Source: Darksidea phi
Lineage: Eukaryota; Ascomycota; Dothideomycetes; Pleosporales; Lentitheciaceae
Reading direction: 5' to 3'
Assembly: GCA_030770425.1 (NCBI GenBank)
Contig: JASJFT010000014.1
Location: 124,001 to 188,000, forward strand
Length of the DNA stretch: 64,000 nt
The position numbers and the translations under genes were made by a program. Shown here in pieces: positions 23,010-32,424 of the stretch (position 1 is its first letter; each line of letters starts with the position of its first letter). A model generated the notes under the pieces. It saw only the letters and a program-made list of their open reading frames with translations, ran no database searches and was not told the DNA's origin.

Positions 23010-23912
23010 GCCCTAAACAAGCTGCTGGTGTTACGGCTGCCCGTCGATTCGGTTTAGTAGGGCCACAAGCTCCTGCGTACGGAGCGCAAGGTTAGCTCGT
23101 CCGGCGTCGAGTTGGATTTTGGCGACAAGGGTAAGTTTAACTTTAATCTCCTCGTCGGCGCCGACGGGGCGTAGTCGCGCGTACGGCCGCTACTTATAGA
23201 CGTTAAGCCTTACTACGCGGGTATCCAAAATATTACTATCTATATCCGGAATATTACGACATAGTACCCCTATCTTGCTAACCTCTTACGTCGCGGGACC
23301 TTTTACTACCTCGCGGACTACTACGGCGTCCTAGCCCAGCGCGTAGTATACGACTCGGCCTGTCTCTATCTTATACTTTCCGCCGCGGATAGGGACTACG
23401 CGGCGAGCCAAGGGCTTACTAGTAAAACGCCTAACTAGGTAAAGGGGATCCTAGTTGGGGAGAATAGTATTTTAAGTATATGGGACGATATTATCAAGGA
23501 CCTGGTTACTACAACGTACGACGACGAAGCGTAGAACAACGGCGGTACGGCGCTCGACATCAGTGCCCTCCACACGCTACCCGTCGAATATGGTTGGCAG
23601 CATCACACGGATGCCACGCTGATTAGGGACACGGCCCATCTTTTGAATCCACCCGCGGACGAGGGCGTCAATGTTCCTATGCACGACGCGCTGCTGCTGG
23701 CGCGGGCCATTGCACACGCGCACGAAGCGGCCAAGGACGAGGGAGCGCTGGGAGCCGCGCTGGACACAGCAATCCGCGATTTTGAGGCTGGCATGGTTGC
23801 TCGAGCCGCTGAAATGGCCGAGGGCACCAAGGAAATCGTCGAGATGATGTGGAGCCACGAAGATGGGTCAGCAGCCATGGCGGGCTGGTTTCGGAAGATG
23901 GGGATATCGTAA
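23010..23912 (+). pseudogene. C-terminal half of an FAD-dependent monooxygenase, RIP-damaged
   Basis: One continuous + frame from about 23010 to TAA at 23910 reads as the C-terminal ~300 residues of a TetX/salicylate-hydroxylase-type FAD monooxygenase. It contains GHKLL, then VELDFGDKG and LLVGADGA (the GD/NAD-type core), and finally the flavin-binding end: DATLIRDTAHLLNPP followed by ADEGVNVPMHDALLLARAI. Six stops interrupt the frame, all TAG (23055, 23058, 23172, 23262, 23436, 23532), most at places where the family has Trp, as expected for TGG to TAG under RIP. From about 23550 on, the sequence is undamaged and TGG codons persist. There is no frameshift. The N-terminal FAD-binding half is absent here; a matching N-terminal half lies at 31143-31496. 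Confidence 0.85.
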
Positions 23913-24101
23913 GGTGTTGGAGATTTTTGAAACCGCTCCTTGTACAAACTCCTATTCGCGAAGATAAATACAAACCTTTTCACAATCTACGCGCTTGGTC
24001 TGGGCTGTCTGGTCGTTTGGATTAGATGATCAGGTGGCTGTCAAGTCATCGGTAGTACTCGCAGGCAGTGCCGTCTCCTTTTGAAGCCACTTCTCATCCT
24101 C

Positions 24102-25377
24102 TCACTCTTGCAACCACGTCTCCGTGTTCAAATCATCCGGAAAGAAGACTTGGAGTCCGATTGACGTTGCCCCTATTGTGAATCCCCACAGTGAAAAACC
24201 GAAGGAGGTCGCATTCCCTACGTGATGCTTAGTATCCTGAATGAAATAGTCGCACTCTATCAGAAACTCTCTAACTGTGGCAGCCATTAACGGCTTATCT
24301 TTCTCCACTACGAATATTGGCGTATCCGGGGAAAAGTCGTCGCGCAGCCTGGTGGATGTACTTTTCCACTTTACTGACGTAGCCATTCTCTTGGAGATTT
24401 TTAAGGACAGAATATTCAACGATCTCGTCCTATTCGTCGTCATCGAAGGTGCCTAGGTTGAGTGTCTCTCTGATCTCGCAGATCAGGCCCTGTGCTTCAA
24501 CGTTAGCAGCACCGCCACGAAGGCCATACATAATACTTATCTTGATCACATTCTTTCCGCTTCCAAAAATCTTTCAACTGGGCGTCGTGGGGAATGAGGA
24601 GGCATGGTCCTCCATATCGCGGAGCAATTCGGCCATGCTCCCAACCAGGGTTTGGACATGAGCACCCAAACGCCAAGGACTGTACTTTTTCTTAATCCGT
24701 ATAATGAACTTAGGGGTATTCTCCAAGATGAATTCATGGAAGACGTCCTGGACGATGGCATTTGCCTCGTCATGAATCTTCATGCAGACGCACGGAATTG
24801 CGACAGGAACCGTTTTACATACCAGTACTAGTCCATCCTCACGGCATCCACGCTCCCTGTACAACAGTTCTGAGTCCTTCGAATCGTCAAAGTCGGCGTC
24901 GGAGTCGTCGGGGTCGTCGGGGTCGTCGACGGGGTCGTAGAGGTAGTACTCGTGCTGGAAAAATGGTACGTGCACATGGTACACTTCGCGGGGAAGTAGT
25001 TTGTAGATCATGTCACGAAACTCCGGGGGCAAATTGAGGAAATGAAAGGGCTGTTCAGGGGCGGCATTGCGATGTTGGGACTGCACGATGCGTGAGGTTG
25101 TGTTCGGTGGGCAGCAGCGAGGGCCAATTTGTGTGGGAGAGGGTGGGACGTGCACCAGCTGTTTGATTGGGCATGAGTGTATTTTGATCGTGACCACTCT
25201 TGAAGTCGTTTGTCCATTCGGACTAGTCCCACGGTTGCCGGCGGGCTTACCAAGGTTGCACAGTTGAGCGGACAGTTTCAGTTGAGGTGGAGAAGCCGAG
25301 AGTAGAGCAACAAGAACGACAGTGCCATGCTGCTGTTCACCTGGTCGTAGCGTCTTCTTGCAAAGAAGCGGATCCAT
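24102..25377 (-). pseudogene. Third F-box-like / 2EXR-like copy, inactivated
   Basis: The minus frame from ATG 25377 contains the family signature PFHFLNLPPEFRDMIYKLLP (about 25030) and a matching VPVAIPCVCMKIHDEANAIV block. The frame is closed by TGA at 24574-24576 but continues to TAG at 24430-24432 and beyond, with residues aligning to the 8209 gene (for example NVEAQGLICEIRETLNLGTF, then VLKNLQENGYVSKVEKYIHQ). Around 24340 the reading shifts to another frame, which carries the C-terminus to TGA at 24102. Two nonsense codons plus a frameshift make it a pseudogene. A short Asp-Asp-Pro repeat is encoded at about 24895-24940. The N-terminal ~100 codons have no counterpart in the paralogues. 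Confidence 0.75.
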
Positions 25378-25525
25378 TACATGTTCAGTCTGGCACGAGC
25401 ATGGATACTTCTTTCAACTTGAGCGCCACGCCGACTTTGACACCATTTGCGCACACAAGGCGAAATTATGCATCCATTACTGCCATGTGCATGCAATCTA
25501 TGTGTTCACCCTATATTCAATCCCA

Positions 25526-25880
25526 CTAGAGCAAGCTCTTGATCGTCTGGCCGCCCTCAAACACCTCGCCCTTCTCCAGCTTCTGCCACCCCTGAACGGC
25601 ACCCACCTCGACGCACACCATTTGCTTGTAGCCGTCGTCGGGCGCAAAGTCGCCCATGGCCTTGGCCTTTTCGATCCACGGATTCCACACGACAGTGTCC
25701 TGCAGGTTGTCGCGGACGACGTCAAAGCGCGGGGTGCCGTCCTCGACGACCGAGGTGGTGTTTTGCGGGATGGCGGCGTAGACGCGGTCAACCTCGCCGG
25801 TGATGGTGACGGAGGGGTCGGCTTGCTCGTGGCTAGAGGCGTTGAGGACCTTGTCAATGTATGTGACGCCGAGGAGGCCA
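25526..25880 (-). pseudogene. Glucose-6-phosphate 1-epimerase (hexose-6-P mutarotase), C-terminal fragment
   Basis: The minus frame ending at TAG 25526-25528 encodes about 117 residues of an aldose 1-epimerase of the yeast YMR099C type. Motifs are GLLGVTYIDKVLN, ITGEVDRVYAAIPQNTTSVV, RFDVVRDNLQDTVVWNPWIE, FAPDDGYKQMVCVEVGAV and the end EGGQTIKSLL. The family is usually around 300 residues, so the N-terminal two thirds are missing. The homologous part begins at about 25880, exactly where the plus-strand unknown gene begins. The fragment itself has no stop or frameshift. Loss of the 5' part implies a non-functional remnant, unless an upstream exon lies elsewhere. Confidence 0.85.
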
Positions 25881-25886
25881 TTAGTC

Positions 25887-28025
25887 GGACTCACATCGTG
25901 GCATCTGTATCCGGATATGCAGATTTATGAAGATAGGTTCAAAGAAGTAAAACTCGCAGACCAACTCATTCCGCAGAGTGGACTTCTAACCATCGGTTTA
26001 CAATCTGGACCAGACACTGAGGAGGGTATACGCTGGTCGCTTCCCTTAGCAAAGCTAAGATACTACGGCGACCCAGTAGTGTCGACAAAGAGACTAGATT
26101 CGCAAAGCTCTAGGGTGTCATTTCAGAGTATCATGCATGTCGCATTAGGATGTCTGTCCAAAGTCTGGCCTGATGAAGATGAAAGATATCATACCCTGTG
26201 TACTTATTATAGTCTTTTGTTGGACGCTTTCAGCCAGCACCAACTTGCGACTTCTCCGACATGGCTGTCACGAGTTGGAGAGACATCGAGAGACTTCCTG
26301 AGCTCCAATGACGATGAGCGACGATCGCTCACGAAACTCTTAGATTTTGGGAGACGTCGTTGTGAGAATTTCCTTACCGTCTCGGGAAGATCAATTCCTT
26401 TAGATGTCCAATTGCTCGGTATGGAAGACCACACCATCTATATACGACGCCTTCGAGGGTTTGGCGAGCGCATTGAGTATCTCCGGGAAGTTGCAGCCAA
26501 TGCTGCAGGTCATGCCGGTAATCCTAGGGATTGGATCATTGTCTGCAAGAAGATGGGAGATCACAGCTTTGCAACGGCTCTGCCTTCAGAAGGGCCGCCA
26601 ACAGACCGACGCCCCGGCAAGTATCACTGCCAGTGGCATTCAAACGGGGCCATGGACAAATGGTTCGCTACCCCAAGAGTCCCTGAAGGCCACGAGCCCC
26701 ATAGCGATTGGAAAACACGACTCAACGGATGGATGTTTCGCTATGGAGATGGCCAGAAATTACAAAAGACGTCTCCGAGTAAAAAGGACCAGGGCAGTGT
26801 TTTGCACATGTTCAAGATGGGTAAAGACCTGAACTTTGATGATGAGTTCGAGCATCGCTACGTATCGAGCAACAAGGCACGATTCGCAGAAGAAGCCGAA
26901 ATCCAATTCAACTTCATGTGTGGTGACCCGGACCTCGTTGCTCTCTACTACAGACGCGTTAAGTTTGGTCCACAGAAAACCCCGGCCCATCCGCTTCCGA
27001 AGAAAGTCTCACTGAGAAATATTATGAAGAGCTTGGAGGAGGGAAAAGTCAGCCTAACCAATGAGTCAAGCCAGCCATATCCAGATGCTGAATGGTATAT
27101 GCCTTTGCAAGCGTTAGGTGTTGCTGATAAGATGCTCCAATCGGTCGGCACGTCCTCAATGAACGTCACAACCTTTGAACTAGAGTCCTCAAGATGGTTC
27201 TCAATGCTGAAACGTGAGATCAAAGATAAAGCGCTTCCATGGTATGTGCTTCCAAAGGCCTCCATGTCCAGTGCGTTTGGATGCATTGTGTTTTTCGACA
27301 CGGGTGATGTGGACCTGGATTCTTCCGAATTGAAAGACGTTATGGCAGTTTCGGTGGATGACTCTATATACCTCTCTGCCACTCTCACTTCGGATCCGTA
27401 CGATACTCCCGAGGAGCACACGATTCATCGAACACTTGGAAACGTTGGAAAGCCAGGCGTATCACTTCTCATACCTCCGGCTAACCCCAGGATGCGCAAG
27501 GCAAAGAGCGAGGAGTGGCATCTGGTAAATCACTATGATTACGACTTCCGGCCCGAGAATTCCTTTCAGGAGACGTCGCTTCATCTCTGGCTCACTGAAT
27601 ATCGTGTGCCATATGCGACAAACCATAGGGGCTCTCGCAATCTCCAAGCTTTCTTTCAGGAAGCAGTCATTTCCGTACACGACCGTTCGAATTGGGTCGG
27701 AGATCTCGATATCATCAAAGCTCTGCGTTTCAGTCCAGATATGGTCAGAAGAAGCTTTGAAGTGTGTCATGGGAAACGGAACGGCGATGATCTCAGAAAA
27801 GCCGCATCCGTTGATAACTATTACGAGCTCTTCGACCAGCTAGAGAGGCTGGCTATTGTGAGATCTCATGGAAATTGGCTTGGCCGATTGGCGACGGCTG
27901 TCCTTAGCGTTCAGCTCGGTATCCCTGTCGTCATACTACCAGGAGAGCCCCGTGCTCAGTGTTCTCACAAGAACCGCTGTGTCCTAGATGGGATCCGCGA
28001 TGACGAGCATTTGGTTATTTACTGA
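25887..28025 (+). CDS. Large fungal protein of unknown function, probably 5'-truncated
   Basis: A single frame, technically open from 25800, encodes more than 700 residues. The part resembling a known but unnamed family of ascomycete hypotheticals starts near 25890 (LTSWHLYPDMQIYEDRF). It continues through SGLLTIGLQSGP, IRWSLPLAKLRYYGDPV, then FGCIVFFDTGDVDLDSSELK, GVSLLIPPANPRMRKAKSEE and ISVHDRSNWVGDLDIIKALR, and ends at TGA 28023-28025. No catalytic motif, signal peptide or membrane segment is apparent. The 90 bp upstream of 25890 are antisense to the epimerase fragment, so the natural start appears lost or lies in an unseen exon. The long clean frame argues that it was intact until recently. 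Confidence 0.65.
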   Translation, partial: GLTSWHLYPDMQIYEDRFKEVKLADQLIPQSGLLTIGLQSGPDTEEGIRWSLPLAKLRYYGDPVVSTKRLDSQSSRVSFQSIMHVALGCLSKVWPDEDERYHTLCTYYSLLLDAFSQHQLATSPTWLSRVGETSRDFLSSNDDERRSLTKLLDFGRRRCENFLTVSGRSIPLDVQLLGMEDHTIYIRRLRGFGERIEYLREVAANAAGHAGNPRDWIIVCKKMGDHSFATALPSEGPPTDRRPGKYHCQWHSNGAMDKWFATPRVPEGHEPHSDWKTRLNGWMFRYGDGQKLQKTSPSKKDQGSVLHMFKMGKDLNFDDEFEHRYVSSNKARFAEEAEIQFNFMCGDPDLVALYYRRVKFGPQKTPAHPLPKKVSLRNIMKSLEEGKVSLTNESSQPYPDAEWYMPLQALGVADKMLQSVGTSSMNVTTFELESSRWFSMLKREIKDKALPWYVLPKASMSSAFGCIVFFDTGDVDLDSSELKDVMAVSVDDSIYLSATLTSDPYDTPEEHTIHRTLGNVGKPGVSLLIPPANPRMRKAKSEEWHLVNHYDYDFRPENSFQETSLHLWLTEYRVPYATNHRGSRNLQAFFQEAVISVHDRSNWVGDLDIIKALRFSPDMVRRSFEVCHGKRNGDDLRKAASVDNYYELFDQLERLAIVRSHGNWLGRLATAVLSVQLGIPVVILPGEPRAQCSHKNRCVLDGIRDDEHLVIY

Positions 28026-28148
28026 TTAGGGTTACGCTGAGAGCTTTTACTTACGTGATCATGTTGAATATTTACTTTCGGAATAGAACGCTTGGTACAA
28101 TAAGTTTGAATGGTGACTTGAAGGAAAACCGCAGTCATAACGAATTTG

Positions 28149-28662
28149 TGTTACGGATCTGTTGCGGGAAGCGCTGGCTTATGTACCAAGTGTCGTCCCG
28201 AACGCGAAAAGACGACCTTCCCCGCGACCCAAGGCGCTAAAAGTCACGTGACTTTGAGTCACGTGAAGTCTCGTCGTCTCGTCAGTCTCTTCAACCCCGT
28301 GAGGCCTGGCCACAAGAGATTGACGAGAACTACGAGAACGACGAGAAGCAGGATTATATAGGAACCGAACATCTACTGATGGTCGTTTTCAACCTCGTTA
28401 ACAATCTTGCGATTGGAAATACACTTGCTTCACATCAGAACGCAACCTTTGTCCCTAGTTATACTTTCTACACTATATTTCTTTAGCCTTGCCGCTAGTG
28501 CATTTTCTTGTATCATCCACTTCTATAACATTTACGAATCTATTACGTAATATCTTTTCTTACTTGTTCCTAGCCTCGCTGTCGGAGCGGACCGGGCTGA
28601 TAGAGTCGAAATAGAAGGTTCCTTTCATTCTATTGTACGTTCTTACTGTTACGTTCGTAACA
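28149..28662 (+). mobile_element. Solo LTR, 514 bp
   Basis: The segment begins TGTTACGGATCTG and ends TTACGTTCGTAACA, giving TG...CA ends and a perfect 7-bp terminal inverted repeat TGTTACG/CGTAACA. It is flanked on the left by ATTTG and on the right by TTTG (ATTTG if the terminal A is shared), a 4-5 bp target-site duplication. It has no coding capacity, contains a TATA-like GATTATATAGG at about 28350, and no internal retrotransposon sequence adjoins it. This is what remains after LTR-LTR recombination. The superfamily (gypsy or copia) cannot be told. Confidence 0.8.
28242..28267. promoter_or_regulatory. Pair of CACGTG palindromes inside the LTR
   Basis: AGTCACGTGACT and, a few bases later, AGTCACGTGAAGT each contain the E-box CACGTG recognised by fungal bHLH factors of the Cbf1/Pho4 type. 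They lie about 100 bp upstream of the LTR's TATA-like box. Function is inferred only. Confidence 0.35.
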
Positions 28663-29011
28663 TTTGCCGCTGCATAACGGCATGGTTTGCTTCCTCAACG
28701 GGCCGATCTGATCGACAGACCCACTTTGGGTAAAATCCCGATGCTGCCGGAATTTGATCGTTTCATGCGCACGGCACTTGAAGAAGATCTACCCTTTCAG
28801 CTATGTCAACGTCTTTGCATAGGGCCGATGCGGTCGTACATAGGTACGCGTTCCCCGCGCCGAGATGCATTCGATTTATACACCCGCATCCACTCATTTA
28901 CTTCGCCTCAGGGCGCCCTACTCTCGCTTTTTCACTTTTCCTCCATTGACCCGATTGCCCATCATCTTATCAGATTCCATTGCTCCCTTTTGATCGGATC
29001 GTCTGGTCGCA
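28663..29011. other. Promoter region of the carboxylesterase gene
   Basis: About 350 bp lie between the solo LTR and the esterase ATG; the 28687-29076 ORF overlaps the esterase start in another frame and is disregarded. Confidence 0.5.
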
Positions 29012-30706
29012 ATGTTGTGTCGGCGCGTGACGCTGCTCGCAGCAATTACGATTCTTGCCGCGGTACAGGCGGTTGACAATGTCGTCGACGTTGAATATGC
29101 GCAATATCGGGGATCGGTAGTCGACGCTGGCCTTGGTGTGTCTGCATGGAAAGGCATCCAGTTTGCGGCACCACCAGTGGGCAACCTCCGCTTTGCGCCG
29201 CCGCAAGACCCAGTGGTTAGTGGGCTGATTGACGCGACGAAGAATGCCGGGATATGTCCTCCAAGCTCGCCCAAGGATTGGACAGTGACGGGCAATTCGT
29301 CCCGCTTCTTCGTCTCCGAAGACTGCCTCTACTTAAGCGTCTATGCGCCCTCGAACGCGACAGTCGACTCGAAGCTCCCGGTCGTCGTCTTCTTCCAGGG
29401 CGGCGGCTTCACGTCCATGTCGAGCGCTAACTGGAACCCGAGCGAGATTGTCCACGACGGCCAGGTCGTATTCGTCCAGTTCAACTACCGCGTCGGCATG
29501 TACGGGTTTCTCTTTAGCGAGGAGGTGGTCAAGGGCGGCGGCGACGTGAATGCGGGCATCCGCGATCAGATCAAGGTCCTCGAGTGGGTGCAGGAGCACA
29601 TTTCCAAGTTTGGCGGCAACCCAGAGCACGTCGTGCTCAATGGCGTCAGCGCGGGCGGCTCGTCGGTCGCACTCATGATGACTGCGGATCGGAACCTCAA
29701 CAAGAAGCTCTTTGTGGGCGGCATCATGGAGTCTGCGGGCTGGATCACCATGCGCCACCCGGCCGACGGCGAGGAGCAGTACCAGTGCCTGCTCAAAGAC
29801 AAGGGATGTCAGGATGCCAACGACGGACTGGCGTGCCTTCGCGCACTCAATGCCTCTGCCATCCGCACCGACAATTGCTTTTTCAATCCCAATATTGACG
29901 GCGTGCTCTTTACGGACTCGTACATTAATCTCCTCGAGCAGGGCAAGTACGTCCAGGTCCCCACAATTGCAGGCTTCGACGCGGACGAGGGCACCAAGAA
30001 CGCGCCGGACACGCTCAACTCCTCCGATGCGGCACTCCAGTGGCTCGCCGACAAGGACCCTACTCTGACCAACGCGTCTAAGACCATCATTCAAGACTTG
30101 TGGCTCAAGCAGCAGCAGCCCGTGTTCCCGGGTAAGGGTGCCTTTTGGAGGCAAGCCGCTGTTGCAATTGGCGACGTTTCGACGTTTTGCATGACGCGGA
30201 ACATCCAAAACGCGCTCGTCAAGACCGGGGCAAAGACATACAGTTACGACTACGCCGTGCGCGATCCCAAAGACGAGGCGGCGGGCCTCGGCGCATGGCA
30301 CACGGTGAATGCGTATGCGTTTTGGGGCACGAACCGGTCTGGCGTGCCCGTGACAGACGGCCTCACGCCCGCGAGCTACTTTCCCGGCGGTGCCAATGCG
30401 GCGATTGTATCCATGGTTCGCCCGTACTGGCTGAGCTTCATCCACATGCTGGATCCCAATCCCCGACGCGCACCGGGGATGCCAGAGTGGACCGTCTACG
30501 GTAGCCCCGACGTGCGGCAGCGCCTCTTTATCCAGACGAACAACACTAAGATGACGCGCATGCCGGATGCGCAGTCGCTGCGCTGCGATGTGGTTGGGGA
30601 GATGACGGAGAATCTGCTCAGGCCTCCGCCAAAAGGCACCGTCACTAGCTTTGATCCTGCGCTGGCAGCCAAGGCCATGAACGCGAGCGAGAGTACCGCT
30701 TTGTAG
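29012..30706 (+). CDS. Secreted type-B carboxylesterase/lipase
   Basis: Single-exon ORF of 564 residues with signal peptide at about 1-20 (MLCRRVTLLAAITILAAVQA). It is a full-length alpha/beta-hydrolase of the carboxylesterase type B family. It shows FFQGGGFT (oxyanion hole, about 128-135), SEDCLYLSVY, GVSAGGSS with nucleophile Ser213 (the common GESAGG has Val instead of Glu), DADEGT with acid Glu326, and GAWHTVNAY with His430. Several NxS/T sites suggest glycosylation. It probably hydrolyses esters outside the cell; the substrate cannot be predicted. It is intact and GC-rich, unlike the damaged genes to its left, and is followed 437 bp downstream by the N-terminal half of an FAD monooxygenase. 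Confidence 0.93.
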   Translation: MLCRRVTLLAAITILAAVQAVDNVVDVEYAQYRGSVVDAGLGVSAWKGIQFAAPPVGNLRFAPPQDPVVSGLIDATKNAGICPPSSPKDWTVTGNSSRFFVSEDCLYLSVYAPSNATVDSKLPVVVFFQGGGFTSMSSANWNPSEIVHDGQVVFVQFNYRVGMYGFLFSEEVVKGGGDVNAGIRDQIKVLEWVQEHISKFGGNPEHVVLNGVSAGGSSVALMMTADRNLNKKLFVGGIMESAGWITMRHPADGEEQYQCLLKDKGCQDANDGLACLRALNASAIRTDNCFFNPNIDGVLFTDSYINLLEQGKYVQVPTIAGFDADEGTKNAPDTLNSSDAALQWLADKDPTLTNASKTIIQDLWLKQQQPVFPGKGAFWRQAAVAIGDVSTFCMTRNIQNALVKTGAKTYSYDYAVRDPKDEAAGLGAWHTVNAYAFWGTNRSGVPVTDGLTPASYFPGGANAAIVSMVRPYWLSFIHMLDPNPRRAPGMPEWTVYGSPDVRQRLFIQTNNTKMTRMPDAQSLRCDVVGEMTENLLRPPPKGTVTSFDPALAAKAMNASESTAL

Positions 30707-31142
30707 TTTGGCGGATTATGTAGTCGGGAATCAATCAAATGGTTTCGACCGTGGACACATCCGCACATGTGACGGTGCGCAACAATCATTGAAGACGGCG
30801 ATATGGCCGAAGACGACCACATTGTATAAGTCAAGAAAGAAAGCAAAAACGGCGAAAGCCGGACGCAACTTGTAGCATTATCGTGTCGTACGAGAGTAGG
30901 CAACGGCGTCGGTGCATCGGCGCGCTCACAAAACCCGTCGGCCCCGGGCCCCCACCAGGCCACGTGAAGCAGCCCGCCAATCCCATCTCGTCCTTTCGGA
31001 CCCGAGCCATCAATGCCATCACAAAGCCGTCGGGCCCGATCGGTTCCTCTACGAGCATCCAGTATGCCCACCAAGAGTATAAAGACTAGAAGCGCGACAG
31101 CATGCTAAAGGGCACACAGAACCATCCACCCCATCGCCAAAC
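30707..31142. other. Intergenic interval between esterase and monooxygenase fragment
   Basis: The opposing ORFs here are shadows; a TATA-like GTATAAAGAC at about 31077 precedes the 31143 ATG by ~65 bp. Nothing else was seen. Confidence 0.45.
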
Positions 31143-31496
31143 ATGTCATCATCCCAACCCAGAATCGCCATTGTTGGCGGCGGGCCCGGCGGCCTGACCC
31201 TCGGCCTTCTCCTGCACCAGAAGAACATTCCCTTTACCATATTCGAGCTGCGCCCACGCCCCACCGATGCCGACTTTGCCGCCCTCTCCGGCTCGCTCGA
31301 CCTGCACCAAGAGTCTGGGCTCGCAGCACTCAAAGAATGCCACCTCCTGGACGAGGCCATGGCGCTCACGGGCGACTGCACACAAGAGCAAAGGATTGCC
31401 GACAAGAATGGAGAGGTCGTCTTTTACTTTCAGGGTGGCCTTGACCGGCCTGAAATCTACCGCAACGACTTGATGAAAAAAATGACAAAAATATAG
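31143..31496 (+). pseudogene. N-terminal FAD-binding part of an FAD-dependent monooxygenase
   Basis: This 117-codon ORF begins MSSSQPRIAIVGGGPGGLTL, the Rossmann GxGxxG dinucleotide-binding motif. It continues with TIFELRPRPTDADFAALSGS, LDLHQESGLAAL and the family motif RPEIYRNDLM, then ends abruptly at TAG 31494. The family normally has about 400 residues. Downstream sequence shows no similarity in any frame. The protein stops right where the other half at 23010 begins, so the two pieces are complementary without evident overlap. The ORF is undamaged by point mutation and has its own upstream TATA-like box, so a truncated product could be made, but catalysis is unlikely. Confidence 0.85.
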
Positions 31497-32424
31497 CCCA
31501 AGGCCATATTCGAACCACCCACCCCCCGCATCTGCTGTTCCGACCCGATAGAGCGCTACCTTTTAGAAAGGGCACCTCCATATCTGGCGATATCTAGTGG
31601 CAGAGTCTCCGCAACTTTCGTTATAGAAGACCCCGTTTAACAGCCCACTAACGGTCCTGCGTCAGGATTCCGTTCCACTAGCCCATATAGCCGTACACGT
31701 ATGTAATGTAACGACTATCCCTATGATGCATGGGGGTTTTTAAGATTGAAAGAATGGGGTGTAAAGTAATATATATACTATACTTATTTGCTGAGGTGAG
31801 TGAAGGTAGTCGACCATTTTCGGCTCTTTCAAGAGTGTTTGCCTTAACAAAAACTGGAAAGCTATGCACGCGTTGTCCAAACACCTGTGCACCTTCACAA
31901 CACACTATGCCCTTTCTGGCAGCCGGGTGACAGAGTGCCCGGACACGACCTACACAATGTACAGTATCACCCATTTACGAAAGAAGGGCGCGCACATAAG
32001 AAGGTCTTAGCCGAGCGGGATCAGAGGCTGAAAGAAGAAAAAGAAGCGCAGGAAGAAGCACAATGGCGTTGAGCGAGGAAGCTTGTGGATAATAATGTTT
32101 TCAGAAGGAAAAGTTGCCCCCTCAGAAGCTTCCAAAATATCTTTGACGTGAGTAAACCAATCGCTGATGGTCGTGCATGTGTACAAAGACATGTGGCCAC
32201 TCGTCTGATAGGATAACTTTCAGCAATCAGATTCACGTGAGCCCTAATTGGTAAACAACTGTTGAGCTTTCGCATTACACGCTACTGTCATTATCCGACT
32301 GACGTTTGCCGCAGGATGGCTGTATGCAGTACATTGTGCGCCATCACTAGTAGCTGTAGATATAAAGATACCGCTCATAATTCTGGCGGATTACTCCATC
32401 AGTACTCGGTTCCAGTATTCCGTC
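31497..32424. other. Interval with one plausible terminal exon
   Basis: The + ORF 31887-32072 ends with a charged, coding-like tail (EGRAHKKVLAERDQRLKEEK...) preceded by FWQPGDRVPGHDLHNV, and could be the last exon of a small unknown gene. No upstream exon could be fixed. Confidence 0.3.

Noticed and set aside
25322..25930. 202-codon + ORF rich in Val/Ala/Leu/Asp
   Set aside because: Antisense of the epimerase fragment, which has recognisable family motifs.
29333..30445. 370-codon minus-strand ORF antisense to the carboxylesterase
   Set aside because: It lies wholly within a clear esterase gene, has no motif, and arises from the high GC third positions of the real frame.
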